From contig NZ_CP031455.1 in NCBI RefSeq assembly GCF_003391135.1, positions 3,689,001 to 3,753,000 on the forward strand: a stretch of 64,000 nt of DNA. The letters run 5' to 3'. Origin of the DNA: Streptoverticillium olivoreticuli subsp. olivoreticuli (lineage in GTDB: Bacteria; Actinomycetota; Actinomycetes; Streptomycetales; Streptomycetaceae). The position numbers were made by a program, and so were the translations under genes. A model generated the notes under the pieces. That model saw nothing but the letters and a program-made list of their open reading frames with translations. It had not been told where the DNA came from and made no database searches. Positions 52,016-59,858 of the stretch are shown here, piece by piece (within the stretch, counting starts at the first letter, position 1; each line of letters begins with the position of its first letter).

Positions 52016-52116
52016 CGCCCGCCCCCTCGGGTGTCCGGCCGGGGGTCCGGGGGTTGTCCCCCGGGAGACGGCAGCTGGGTCCTGAGGACGATGCCGTCGT
52101 CGCGGAACAGACTCAT
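51978..52116. repeat. Duplicated recO 5' end around a GC hairpin element
   Basis: 38-bp direct repeats at 51978-52015 (the functional recO start) and 52079-52116, one mismatch, 101 bp apart. The spacer contains a 38-bp hairpin module (52037-52074, CCGGGGG/CCCCCGG) matching the module of the tandem repeat at 24231-24268 at 34 of 38 positions by eye. Confidence 0.9.
52012..52116 (-). CDS. Short upstream ORF created by the duplicated recO start
   Basis: A 34-codon frame starting at the duplicated ATG (52116). The first 14 residues equal the RecO N-terminus (MSLFRDDGIVLRTQ), then a proline/glycine/arginine-rich stretch encoded by the hairpin element; its TGA overlaps the recO ATG (ATGA). There is no Shine-Dalgarno sequence, but GACAAT stands six bases upstream, so leaderless expression is possible. 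It may couple translation into recO or be non-functional. Confidence 0.4.
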   Translation of the reverse strand: MSLFRDDGIVLRTQLPSPGGQPPDPRPDTRGGGR

Positions 52117-52217
52117 GGAGCCATTGTCCCGTACAGCCGGGGGTGCGCTTTCCCCTCGGGTGCGTCCTCAAGTGACGGACGGGCTCGAAGTGGTTCAGGT
52201 CGTTGGAGAATGTCGGC

Positions 52218-52970
52218 ATGTTGATCTTCCCGTCCCTCCGGAACCCCCTCTCGACGCTCTCCGCCGGATTGCTCGGGCTAGGGCTGGCCGTCGTCGCCGC
52301 CTTCCTGCTGGGCGTCACGGTGCCCGGTAAGCGGGCCGACGCCTGGGCCTTCGCGACGGCGGCCGCCTGTCTGCCGGACGAGCCCTCCACGGAGTGCCGG
52401 AAGACCGTGCCGGCCACCGTGGAGAAGACGGAGACCGTCTCCGAGGGCAGGACGCGGCACCACTGGCTCACACTGGCCGAGCGTGGCGGGAGCTCGCACC
52501 GCGTGGACATGAGCCGGTCGTCCTCGGTCTTCGGGGCCGTCTCGCCCGGTGACCGGGTGGCGATGACGTCGTGGCGGGGCAAGGTCCGCTACGTCGACTT
52601 CCGGAACATGCGGCAGGACGCGGCCGACCGCCCCAAGGAGGCCTACCGCCTCCCGCTGGGCATCGGGCTGGCGCTCCTGCCGCTGAGCGGGATGCTGCTC
52701 TGGTTCGCCCAGGCCCTGTTCCGCCGGGCCTCCGACGCCCCCGCGTTCTCCCTCTGGCAGATCAGCGTCGCGGTCGCGTCGGGGATCTGCCTCGCGCTCA
52801 TCGCCTTCTTCGCGCCCCTGGCCACGGACACGGTGTCGACGGCCCTGCTGCTCAGCGCCGTCGCCGCGTTCCCCGTGGCCCTCGGCGGGCTGTGGCTGAT
52901 CCGGCAGCAGCGGCGCCGGCCCACGGGCCGGCGGCGGCGGACCGGAAGGCCGAGCCCGTCCGGGGCCTGA
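52218..52970 (+). CDS. Four-TM membrane protein of unknown function
   Basis: A 250-residue protein with four hydrophobic segments (about 15-40, 145-165, 178-200, 205-228) and an extracytoplasmic domain between the first two that includes two cysteines and a beta-rich DUF3592-like pattern (TRHHWLTLAERGG, VSPGDRVAMTSWRGKVRYV). ATG 52218 is preferred as GGAGA lies nine bases upstream. Convergent with the TerB-like gene, six bases apart. Upstream 52140-52190 has a degenerate repeat fragment (GTCCTCAAGTGACGGACGGG). Confidence 0.75.
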   Translation: MLIFPSLRNPLSTLSAGLLGLGLAVVAAFLLGVTVPGKRADAWAFATAAACLPDEPSTECRKTVPATVEKTETVSEGRTRHHWLTLAERGGSSHRVDMSRSSSVFGAVSPGDRVAMTSWRGKVRYVDFRNMRQDAADRPKEAYRLPLGIGLALLPLSGMLLWFAQALFRRASDAPAFSLWQISVAVASGICLALIAFFAPLATDTVSTALLLSAVAAFPVALGGLWLIRQQRRRPTGRRRRTGRPSPSGA

Positions 52971-52976
52971 GGGCCG

Positions 52977-53714
52977 TCACGACGGCGTGCGGGCCGCCGC
53001 CAGCAGGCGGTCGGTGTCCTCCGGACACAACAGCAGCGCCCGGCCCACCGTCGTGAGGACCTCGCGCTCCGCGGGCCGGTAGGGCCCGTCCGCGAGGGCG
53101 ATGCGCGCGCCCTGGAGGAGGATCGACTCCCGGCCGGCCGGGGCGAGGTGCGGGGCCAGCGGCTCCAGCGCCTCGTGGAGCTCGATGGCCAGCGCCGTGC
53201 CGCAGGGGTCGAAGCCGTCGCGGCCGCAGCCTCCGTCGCCGAGGCCGCCGCCGCTCGCGTACGTCCCGGGGAGGCGGCCCGTGTCCGCGGCGAGCGCCTC
53301 GATCAGGGTGATCAGCTGTTCCTCGCTGCAGTCGACGAAGCCCGCGGCGCGCACCGCGCCGACCGCGGCCCTGCGGACCGTACGCGCCTCGGTGCCGCCC
53401 GCGGCGAGGACGGCGAGGGCGACCGTGTGCACGGCGTCGCGGAGCATCGCGGAGAAACGGGTGGTGGTGGGGTGGTCCAGGATGTCCGTGCTGTAACGGG
53501 CGCGGCAGGCGGTGCACTCGACGATCGGCCCGACCGGTCCGCGCGGCAGCAGCGGCACGCCGAAGGCGACGAGCCGCCGGCGGCCCGTACGGCGGCGGTA
53601 GTTGCGGTCGCCGCCGCAGCCGGGGCAGTAGAACTCGCCGTCGCCGACGGTGTGCCACACGGTGCGTACGCCCACCACACACCGGTCCGGTCCGGATCGG
53701 CCTCGCGCGTGCAT
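52977..53714 (-). CDS. Zinc-ribbon TerB-like protein
   Basis: A 245-residue protein: N-terminal zinc ribbon (YCPGCGGDRNY, ECTACRARY), then a helical TerB/DjlA-like domain (about 110-240). TerB domains occur in tellurite-resistance and stress complexes; no other ter gene is here. A glycine/cysteine-rich insert (GGGLGDGGCGRDG) interrupts the helices. GGAGG supports GTG 53717 or ATG 53714. Function unknown. Confidence 0.75.
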   Translation of the reverse strand: MHARGRSGPDRCVVGVRTVWHTVGDGEFYCPGCGGDRNYRRRTGRRRLVAFGVPLLPRGPVGPIVECTACRARYSTDILDHPTTTRFSAMLRDAVHTVALAVLAAGGTEARTVRRAAVGAVRAAGFVDCSEEQLITLIEALAADTGRLPGTYASGGGLGDGGCGRDGFDPCGTALAIELHEALEPLAPHLAPAGRESILLQGARIALADGPYRPAEREVLTTVGRALLLCPEDTDRLLAAARTPS

Positions 53715-53889
53715 CACGGCGCACCTCCATAACGCCACGGCCTCGTCGCCGCGTTGACGTGATGTTAGCCACATCGATGATGTGGCGTCAGTACCCCGTG
53801 CGCAGACTTCGGGCGGCAGTGGGGCGAACACGCCACCGAGCCACCGGATACGGTGGTTTCGGTGGCGTCCCCTTGACCGCCGCGGGAGC

Positions 53890-55653
53890 TCAGCCGCGGT
53901 AGGCGCGGTTGACCGCGGAGACCACGGCCTTGATCGAGGCGCGGGTGGTGTTGGGGTCGGTGCCGACGCCCCACAGCACCTTGCCGTCGATCACGCACTC
54001 GATGTACGAGGCGGCGCGGGCGCTCGCGCCCTCGCTCATGGTGTGCTCGGAGTAGTCGAGCAGGCGCGCGTCGACCCCGACCGCGGCGAGCGCGTCGAAG
54101 AAGGCGGAGATCGGGCCGTTGCCGGTGCCGGTCAGCACCGTGTCCACGCCGTCCACGACCGCCTCGACGGTGAGCGCGTCGGTGCCCTCGCCGGCGGTCG
54201 AGGTCTGGTGGGAGCGCAGCGCGATCCGGCCCCAGGGGTTGTCGTCGGTGGGCAGGTACTCGTCCTGGAAGACCGACCAGATCTCCTGCGGGGTGACCTC
54301 GCCGCCCTCGGCGTCCGTCTTCGCCTGGATGATGCGGGAGAACTCGATCTGCATCCGGCGCGGCAGGTCCAGCTTGTGCTCGTTCTTCAGGACGTACGCG
54401 ATACCGCCCTTGCCGGACTGCGAGTTGACGCGGATGACCGCCTCGTACGAGCGTCCGACGTCCTTGGGGTCGATGGGCAGGTAGGGGACGGCCCACTCGA
54501 TGTCGTCCACGGTCTTCCCGGCGGCGGCAGCGGTGGCCTCCATCGCCTCGAAGCCCTTCTTGATGGCGTCCTGGTGGGAGCCGGAGAAGGAGGTGTAGAC
54601 CAGGTCGCCCGCGTAGGGGTGGCGCGGATGGACCTCCATCTGGTTGCAGTACTCCGCGGTCCGGCGGACCTCGTCGATCTGCGAGAAGTCGATCTGCGGG
54701 TCGACGCCCTGGGAGAAGAGGTTCATGCCCAGGGTGACCAGGTCGACGTTGCCGGTGCGCTCGCCCTGGCCGAAGAGGCAGCCCTCGATCCGGTCCGCGC
54801 CCGCCATGACCGCCAGCTCGGCGGCGGCGACGGCCGTGCCCCGGTCGTTGTGGGGGTGCACGGACAGACAGATGTGCTCGCGCCGGGACAGGTGCCGCGA
54901 CATCCATTCGAAGCGGTCGGCGTGGGTGCTCGGGGTGGACCGCTCCACCGTGGCGGGCAGATTGAGGATGATCTCCCGCCCGGCCTCGGGCTGCCAGACG
55001 TCCATGACGCCCTCGCAGACCTCCAGGGCGAAGTCCAGCTCGGTGTCGGTGAAGATCTCCGGGCTGTACTGGTAGCCGAAGGCCGTCTCGGGGCCGAGGA
55101 TCTTGTCGGCGTACTCCATGACCAGCCGGGTGCCGTCGACCGCGATCTGCTTGACCTGCTCGCGCGAGCCGCGGAAGACCACCCGGCGGAAGACGGGCGC
55201 GGTGGCGTTGTAGAGGTGGACGGTCGCGCGGTGGGCGCCGCGCAGCGACTCCACGGTCCGCTCGATCAGCTCCTCGCGCGCCTGGGTGAGGACGGAGATC
55301 GTCACGTCCTCGGGGATCGCGCCCTCCTCGATGATCGACCGCACGAAGTCGAAGTCGGTGGCGCCGGAGGAGGGGAAGCCGACCTCGATCTCCTTGTAGC
55401 CCATGCGGACCAGCAGGTCGAACATCTCCCGCTTGCGGGCCGGGGACATCGGGTCGATCAGTGCCTGGTTGCCGTCGCGCAGGTCGGTGGAGAGCCAGCG
55501 GGGGGCGGCGGTGACGCGCCGGTCGGGCCAGGTGCGGTCGGGGATGTCGACGGCTTCGTACGACCCGTATTTGTGCACCGGCATCCCCGAGGGGCGCTGG
55601 GTCACGGTCGCCGCGGTGACGGGCGTGGGGGGACGTACAGAGATCTCGGGCAT
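53890..55653 (-). CDS. leuA: 2-Isopropylmalate synthase
   Basis: A 587-residue enzyme joining acetyl-CoA and 2-ketoisovalerate, first committed step of leucine synthesis. The DRE-TIM barrel shows STDLRDGNQALIDPM (metal-binding Asp and catalytic Arg) and VHPHNDRGTAVAAAE; a C-terminal LeuA regulatory domain for leucine feedback covers about 440-587. The long type 2 form, usual in actinobacteria. ATG 55653 has GAGGAG about 12 bases upstream. A leader peptide and attenuator lie upstream. Confidence 0.97.
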   Translation of the reverse strand: MPEISVRPPTPVTAATVTQRPSGMPVHKYGSYEAVDIPDRTWPDRRVTAAPRWLSTDLRDGNQALIDPMSPARKREMFDLLVRMGYKEIEVGFPSSGATDFDFVRSIIEEGAIPEDVTISVLTQAREELIERTVESLRGAHRATVHLYNATAPVFRRVVFRGSREQVKQIAVDGTRLVMEYADKILGPETAFGYQYSPEIFTDTELDFALEVCEGVMDVWQPEAGREIILNLPATVERSTPSTHADRFEWMSRHLSRREHICLSVHPHNDRGTAVAAAELAVMAGADRIEGCLFGQGERTGNVDLVTLGMNLFSQGVDPQIDFSQIDEVRRTAEYCNQMEVHPRHPYAGDLVYTSFSGSHQDAIKKGFEAMEATAAAAGKTVDDIEWAVPYLPIDPKDVGRSYEAVIRVNSQSGKGGIAYVLKNEHKLDLPRRMQIEFSRIIQAKTDAEGGEVTPQEIWSVFQDEYLPTDDNPWGRIALRSHQTSTAGEGTDALTVEAVVDGVDTVLTGTGNGPISAFFDALAAVGVDARLLDYSEHTMSEGASARAASYIECVIDGKVLWGVGTDPNTTRASIKAVVSAVNRAYRG

Positions 55654-55697
55654 CTGCGTGGGGCTCCTCGTGTGTCCGCTGGGCGGCCGACGGGGCT

Positions 55698-55769
55698 GGT
55701 CACCGGCGAGTGACCGCAACACCGAACTCCGCGGGGAGGGAGTCGGCCTACTGCAGACCCTCGCCGCGG
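55698..55769 (-). promoter_or_regulatory. leuA transcription attenuator structures
   Basis: On the minus strand, CCGCGGCGAGGG (55758-55769, inside the leader peptide) can pair with CCCTCCCCGCGG (55729-55740), 11 of 12. A later hairpin GGTCAC/GTGACC (55698-55715) lies closer to leuA. Ribosome stalling on the Leu codons would change which pairing forms, as in classical attenuation; which hairpin terminates is inferred. Confidence 0.65.
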
Positions 55770-55798
55770 CAGCTAAGGAGAAGCAGCCCGAAACGCAT
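55748..55798 (-). CDS. leuA leader peptide
   Basis: A 16-codon frame MRFGLLLLSCRGEGLQ ending in TAG, with four Leu codons in a row (CTG CTT CTC CTT) and a fifth near the end. It lies 95 bases before the leuA start and overlaps the first arm of the attenuator stem. Leader peptides of this kind are known for leucine and branched-chain amino acid genes of actinomycetes. No strong ribosome-binding site is visible. Confidence 0.8.
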   Translation of the reverse strand: MRFGLLLLSCRGEGLQ

Positions 55799-56013
55799 GA
55801 TGCTCAGCACGATAACCGAGCCGGACGCGCCATGGATCCCCCGTATCAGCATGCGGGACGCGATCACTCGCGGTTCCCACGGTTTTCCGGGGGCAGAAGG
55901 GGCGGGAGAGGGAATGCGGAATTGCTGTCCCTCAAATGATAGCCAACCACTCGATTTCATTAATCGTGACGCAAAGCAGTGACAAGCCGGAGGCTCGGTG
56001 CCACATTGCCGCC

Positions 56014-57057
56014 ATGAAACCGGTGTTCTGCACGATCGTGCCTCCCCACATTCTCGACCGCCTCGCCCAGTCGGAGGACCCGGAGCTCTCCGGCAACGCC
56101 CAGCGCACCCTCGAACACGACTCCCTCCACCGCACCCGCCGCCGCGTCACCGCCCTCCGCGGCGTCACGGCACCGGCGGGCACCCCCGCCGACACACCCC
56201 AGCGGACGATCTACGACGCCGGCCACCAGGAGACGACGCCCGGCACGAAAGTGCACTCCGAGGGCGACGGGCCGGCCAAGGACGCGACCGTGAACCGTGC
56301 GAATTCGGCACTGGGGGCCACATTCGACTTCTATCTGAAGGCGTATGGACGGCACTCCGTCGACGACGCCGGACTGCCTCTGGATGCCACCGTCCATTAC
56401 GGCACGAATTACGACAACGCCTTCTGGGACGGCTCGCAGATGGTGTTCGGGGACGGCGACGGACAGCTCTTCGTCGACTTCACCGTCTCGGTGGATGTCA
56501 TCGGCCACGAGCTCACCCACGGCGTCACCCAGCACACGGCCAATCTGGAGTACTACGGCCAGTCGGGCGCGCTCAACGAGTCCCTGTCGGACGTCTTCGG
56601 CTCGCTGATCAAGCAGTACGCGCTCGGCCAGACCGCCGACCAGGCCGACTGGCTGATCGGCCAGGGGCTGCTGGGCCCGCACATCCACGGCGTGGCGCTG
56701 CGCTCCATGAAGGCGCCGGGCACCGCCTACGACGACCCGCACCTGGGCAAGGACCCGCAGCCCGCCACCATGGACGACTACGTGCGGACCTCGCGCGACA
56801 ACGGCGGCGTCCACACCAATTCGGGCATCCCCAACCACGCCTTCTACCTCGTGGCCTGCGCGCTCGGCGGGCACGCCTGGGAGCGGGCCGGGAAGATCTG
56901 GTACGCCACCCTCACCGGCGGCGAGCTGGCCTCCGACGCCGATTTCGCGGAGTTCGCGCGGCTGACGGCGGCGACGGCGCGGAGCCTGTACGGCGAGGGG
57001 GATGCGATTCAGGCCGTTCTCAAGGCGTGGTCGCAGGTGGGGGTCCCCACCTCGTAG
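56014..57057 (+). CDS. M4 (thermolysin-family) protealysin-like metalloprotease
   Basis: A 347-residue neutral protease. A short N-terminal propeptide of about 50 residues has the protealysin-type motif IVPPHILDRLA, and there is no signal peptide. The catalytic domain shows DVIGHELTHGVTQ (zinc ligands and Glu), the downstream Glu in GALNESLSDVFG, and HTNSGIPNHAFYL with the catalytic His. ATG 56014 has no close ribosome-binding site (GGAGG is 21 bases away), but upstream codons do not look coding. The next gene encodes an emfourin-like inhibitor. Confidence 0.93.
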   Translation: MKPVFCTIVPPHILDRLAQSEDPELSGNAQRTLEHDSLHRTRRRVTALRGVTAPAGTPADTPQRTIYDAGHQETTPGTKVHSEGDGPAKDATVNRANSALGATFDFYLKAYGRHSVDDAGLPLDATVHYGTNYDNAFWDGSQMVFGDGDGQLFVDFTVSVDVIGHELTHGVTQHTANLEYYGQSGALNESLSDVFGSLIKQYALGQTADQADWLIGQGLLGPHIHGVALRSMKAPGTAYDDPHLGKDPQPATMDDYVRTSRDNGGVHTNSGIPNHAFYLVACALGGHAWERAGKIWYATLTGGELASDADFAEFARLTAATARSLYGEGDAIQAVLKAWSQVGVPTS

Positions 57058-57086
57058 GGACGGGCGTACGGGGTAAGGATGGCGGC

Positions 57087-57353
57087 ATGCGGATTGCCAT
57101 CACCCGAACCGGCGGTTTTACCGGCATCGAGCGGCGGGCCGAGCTGGATACGTCCAGCCGGCCCGACGCGACGCACATCGAGGCCCTGGCCCACCGGGCG
57201 CTGACCCCGGGCCACTGCGCTCCGGCACAGGGCGTGCCGGACGGCTTCCACTACGAGATCAAGGTGGACGGCCGCTCGATCCACCTGGCGGACCCCCACC
57301 TCACGCACGACCAGCGCGAGCTGATCCAACTGGTCCTGAAGGAGGGTGCGTAG
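57087..57353 (+). CDS. Emfourin-like inhibitor of the M4 protease
   Basis: An 88-residue protein resembling emfourin, the proteinaceous inhibitor encoded beside protealysin-like M4 proteases (pattern: RIAITRTGGFTGIERRAELD at the start, FHYEIKVDGRSIHL in the middle and LTHDQRELIQLV near the end). It would bind the active site and silence the cytoplasmic or exported protease. AAGGATGG lies shortly before ATG 57087. 29 bases after the protease gene, same strand. Confidence 0.85.
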   Translation: MRIAITRTGGFTGIERRAELDTSSRPDATHIEALAHRALTPGHCAPAQGVPDGFHYEIKVDGRSIHLADPHLTHDQRELIQLVLKEGA

Positions 57354-57354
57354 C

Positions 57355-57453
57355 CTAAGAACCCGAGCTTGCGCAGCTGCTTCGGGACCGTTCCTGTCCT
57401 CCGGCCGTCGGCCGTGGCCCGGCTAGAACCCCAGCTTGCGCAGCTGCTTCGGG
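57355..57453. repeat. Duplicated era 3' end
   Basis: The last 31 bases of era (57423-57453) recur at 57355-57386 with one inserted base and one substitution (shared core GCTTGCGCAGCTGCTTCGGG). A 36-base spacer containing CGGCCGTCGGCCG lies between. The copy sits between the emfourin and era stops. Confidence 0.9.
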
Positions 57454-58364
57454 TCGCGCTGCCAGTCCTTGGCGACCTTCACATGCAGATCGAGGTAGAC
57501 CGGGGTACCGAGGAGCGCCTCGATGTGCTTGCGGGACTTCATGCCGACCTCCTTCAGCCGGGAGCCCTTGGGGCCGATGATGATCCCCTTCTGGCTGGGG
57601 CGCTCGATGTAGACGTTCGCGTGGATGTCCAGCAGCGGCTTGTTCGCCGGGCGGTCCTCCCGCGGCAGCATCTCCTCGACCACGACGGCGATGGAGTGCG
57701 GCAGCTCGTCCCGCACGCCCTCCAGCGCGGCCTCACGGATCAGCTCGGCGACCATGATCTGCTCGGGCTCGTCGGTGAGATCGCCCTCGGGGTAGAGCGG
57801 CGGGCTCTCCGGCAGCATCGGCACGAGCAGGTCGGCGAGCAGCGACACCTGCTTGTCGCCGACGGCCGAGACCGGGATGATCTCCGCCCACTCGATGCCG
57901 AGCTCCTCGCCCAGCTGATGGATGGCGATCAGCTGCTCCGCGAGGGCCTTGGAGTCCACCAGGTCCGTCTTGGTGACGATGGCGACCTTGGGGGTCTTCT
58001 TGATCCCGGCCAGCTCGGTGGCGATATAGCGGTCGCCGGGGCCGAGCTTCTGGTCGGCGGGCAGGCAGAAGCCGATCACGTCGACCTCGGCCCACGTGGT
58101 GCGCACGACGTCGTTGAGGCGTTCGCCGAGCAGCGTGCGCGGCTTGTGCAGGCCGGGCGTGTCCACCAGCACGAGCTGGGCGTCGGGGCGGTGCACGATG
58201 CCGCGGACGGTGTGGCGGGTGGTCTGCGGCCGGTTGGAGGTGATCGCGACCTTCGTCCCCACCAGTGCGTTGGTCAGGGTCGACTTGCCCGCGTTGGGGC
58301 GGCCGACGAAGCACGCGAAGCCCGCGCGGTGAGGGGCCTGGGACGGGGAGGAGGCTCTATCCAT
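57423..58364 (-). CDS. era: GTPase Era
   Basis: A 313-residue essential GTPase acting in 16S rRNA processing and 30S assembly. G1 GRPNAGKST (about 21-29), G2 region TTRHTVRG, G3 DTPGLH, G4 TKTD, and a C-terminal KH domain with GIIIGPKGSRLKEVG. ATG 58364 has GGGGAG ten bases upstream. Minus strand, downstream of the deaminase-like gene, as in other Streptomyces. Confidence 0.97.
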   Translation of the reverse strand: MDRASSPSQAPHRAGFACFVGRPNAGKSTLTNALVGTKVAITSNRPQTTRHTVRGIVHRPDAQLVLVDTPGLHKPRTLLGERLNDVVRTTWAEVDVIGFCLPADQKLGPGDRYIATELAGIKKTPKVAIVTKTDLVDSKALAEQLIAIHQLGEELGIEWAEIIPVSAVGDKQVSLLADLLVPMLPESPPLYPEGDLTDEPEQIMVAELIREAALEGVRDELPHSIAVVVEEMLPREDRPANKPLLDIHANVYIERPSQKGIIIGPKGSRLKEVGMKSRKHIEALLGTPVYLDLHVKVAKDWQRDPKQLRKLGF

Positions 58365-58459
58365 ACTCGATATTCTCCCCGATCCCCCGGCGACCGCCGA
58401 CCAGCGGTGACCACGACGGGCTCGGCCGCCGGACACCCGCCCGGCGCAGCCGTCCCGCC

Positions 58460-58819
58460 TCAGCCCGCGAGAAGCCTCGTGTGCGGGGTGCCGTCCGGGC
58501 CCGCCAGCAGGACGGGCGTGTCCGGGCCGCCCAGGTCCCGTACGGCCGCGCGGTCCGCCTCGGGGACGGCGGCCGCCTCGGAGACCACCGCCGCGGCCTC
58601 CAGCGACTTCGCGCCGCTGGCGACGGCCATCGCGACGGCGGTCCGCAGGGCGCTGAGCTTCAGCGAGTCGAGCGCGACGGTCCCGGCGACATAGGTCCGG
58701 CCGGTCTCGTCGCGCACGGCGGCGCCCTCGGGGACGGCGTTGCGGGCGCGCGCGGAGCGGGCCAGCGTGATGATCTTGCGGTCTTCGGGGTCCAGCGTCT
58801 CCGTCATACGCGCGAGCAT
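58460..58819 (-). CDS. Cytidine-deaminase-like protein lacking zinc ligands
   Basis: A 119-residue protein with the small CDD-type layout (EGAAVRDETGRTYVAGTVAL, then LSALRTAVAMAVASGA) and the usual location beside era. The zinc motifs of cytidine deaminase (C/HAE and PCxxC) are absent, so it should not deaminate. It may be a structural or regulatory remnant kept in Streptomyces. GAGG eight bases before ATG 58819 favours that start over ATG 58807. Confidence 0.75.
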   Translation of the reverse strand: MLARMTETLDPEDRKIITLARSARARNAVPEGAAVRDETGRTYVAGTVALDSLKLSALRTAVAMAVASGAKSLEAAAVVSEAAAVPEADRAAVRDLGGPDTPVLLAGPDGTPHTRLLAG

Positions 58820-58866
58820 ATGCAGCGCCTCGTGGGGATCAAGCCCCGGACCGCAGGAGGACCGGC

Positions 58867-59811
58867 TCAGCCGGCGACCGAGTACATCCCGCGGCGGCCC
58901 TCCGGCGAGGTGAGCCACTCGACCTTCGCCGCCGTGCCCGACTCCGGCACCGGGTTGTGCATCACGATCGTCAGGTCCGGGCGGGCCGGTACGCGCAGCT
59001 GGGTGCTCTCGAAGTACAGCGCGCCGACCAGCGGGTGCTCCATCTCCTTGACCAGCTGGCCGCCCTCGCAGACGTCGCCGCGCGCCCACAGCGCCACGAA
59101 CTCCTCGCTCTCCTCGGCGAGTTCCGCGACGACGGCCTGGAAGCCCTCGTCGTCGGGCCGCCCCGACCAGGCGGCGCGGAACTGGGCGACGACGTGATGG
59201 GCGTTGTCCTCCCAGTTCGCGGCGCGCGAGCGGTAGACGGGGTCGGTGAAGAACGTGACCAGCCCGTTCTGCACGGTCTCCGGGCGGAAGCCCATGACCA
59301 GAGCGGCCGACTCGTTGTAGGAGACGATGTTCCAGTACGGGTCCATGATGTGCGCCGGGTAGGGCATCCAGCCGTCGATCAGCCGGTGCAGGCCCGCGCA
59401 CAGATACTCCGCGCCGTACTCCGACTCCGGCGGCGGCGGGTTCAGCCCGGCCAGGGCGTAGAGGTGGCGGCGCTCCGGTCCTGCCAGCTTCAGCACGCGC
59501 GCGACGGCGTCGAGCACCTGCGGCGAGACGGTGATGTCACGCCCCTGCTCCAGCCACTGGTACCAGGACGCGCCGACCCCGGCGAGTACGGCCACCTCCT
59601 CGCGGCGCAGCCCCGGGGTGCGGCGCCGGGCGCCGCCGTCCGGGAGGCCGACGTCGGCCGGGCTCACCCGGGCCCGACGGCTCATCAGGAACTCGCGCAG
59701 TTCCTGGCGGCGGCGCGACCCGGCGGCCTGCGCGCCGCCGGGCGCGGTGTGTGCTTCGCTCGGACCGGCTGTCAACGGCTCCCCCTCGCCTGGTGGTACG
59801 GCCACCACCAT
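58867..59811 (-). CDS. XRE-family regulator with MmyB-like (MLTR) ligand domain
   Basis: A 314-residue paralogue of the regulator at 32298-33173: helix-turn-helix with LREFLMSRRARVSPADVG, TPGLRREEVAVLAGVGASWY and WLEQGRDITVS, followed by the MLTR ligand domain (about 135-305). A 30-residue Ala/Gly-rich N-terminal extension precedes it. GGGAGA nine bases before ATG 59811. Divergent from an MFS gene, only 47 bases between starts. Confidence 0.9.
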   Translation of the reverse strand: MVVAVPPGEGEPLTAGPSEAHTAPGGAQAAGSRRRQELREFLMSRRARVSPADVGLPDGGARRRTPGLRREEVAVLAGVGASWYQWLEQGRDITVSPQVLDAVARVLKLAGPERRHLYALAGLNPPPPESEYGAEYLCAGLHRLIDGWMPYPAHIMDPYWNIVSYNESAALVMGFRPETVQNGLVTFFTDPVYRSRAANWEDNAHHVVAQFRAAWSGRPDDEGFQAVVAELAEESEEFVALWARGDVCEGGQLVKEMEHPLVGALYFESTQLRVPARPDLTIVMHNPVPESGTAAKVEWLTSPEGRRGMYSVAG

Positions 59812-59858
59812 AAGCAGTGTCTCCCCACGGGTATTCCGCACGGCGGATGGTGATGCCC

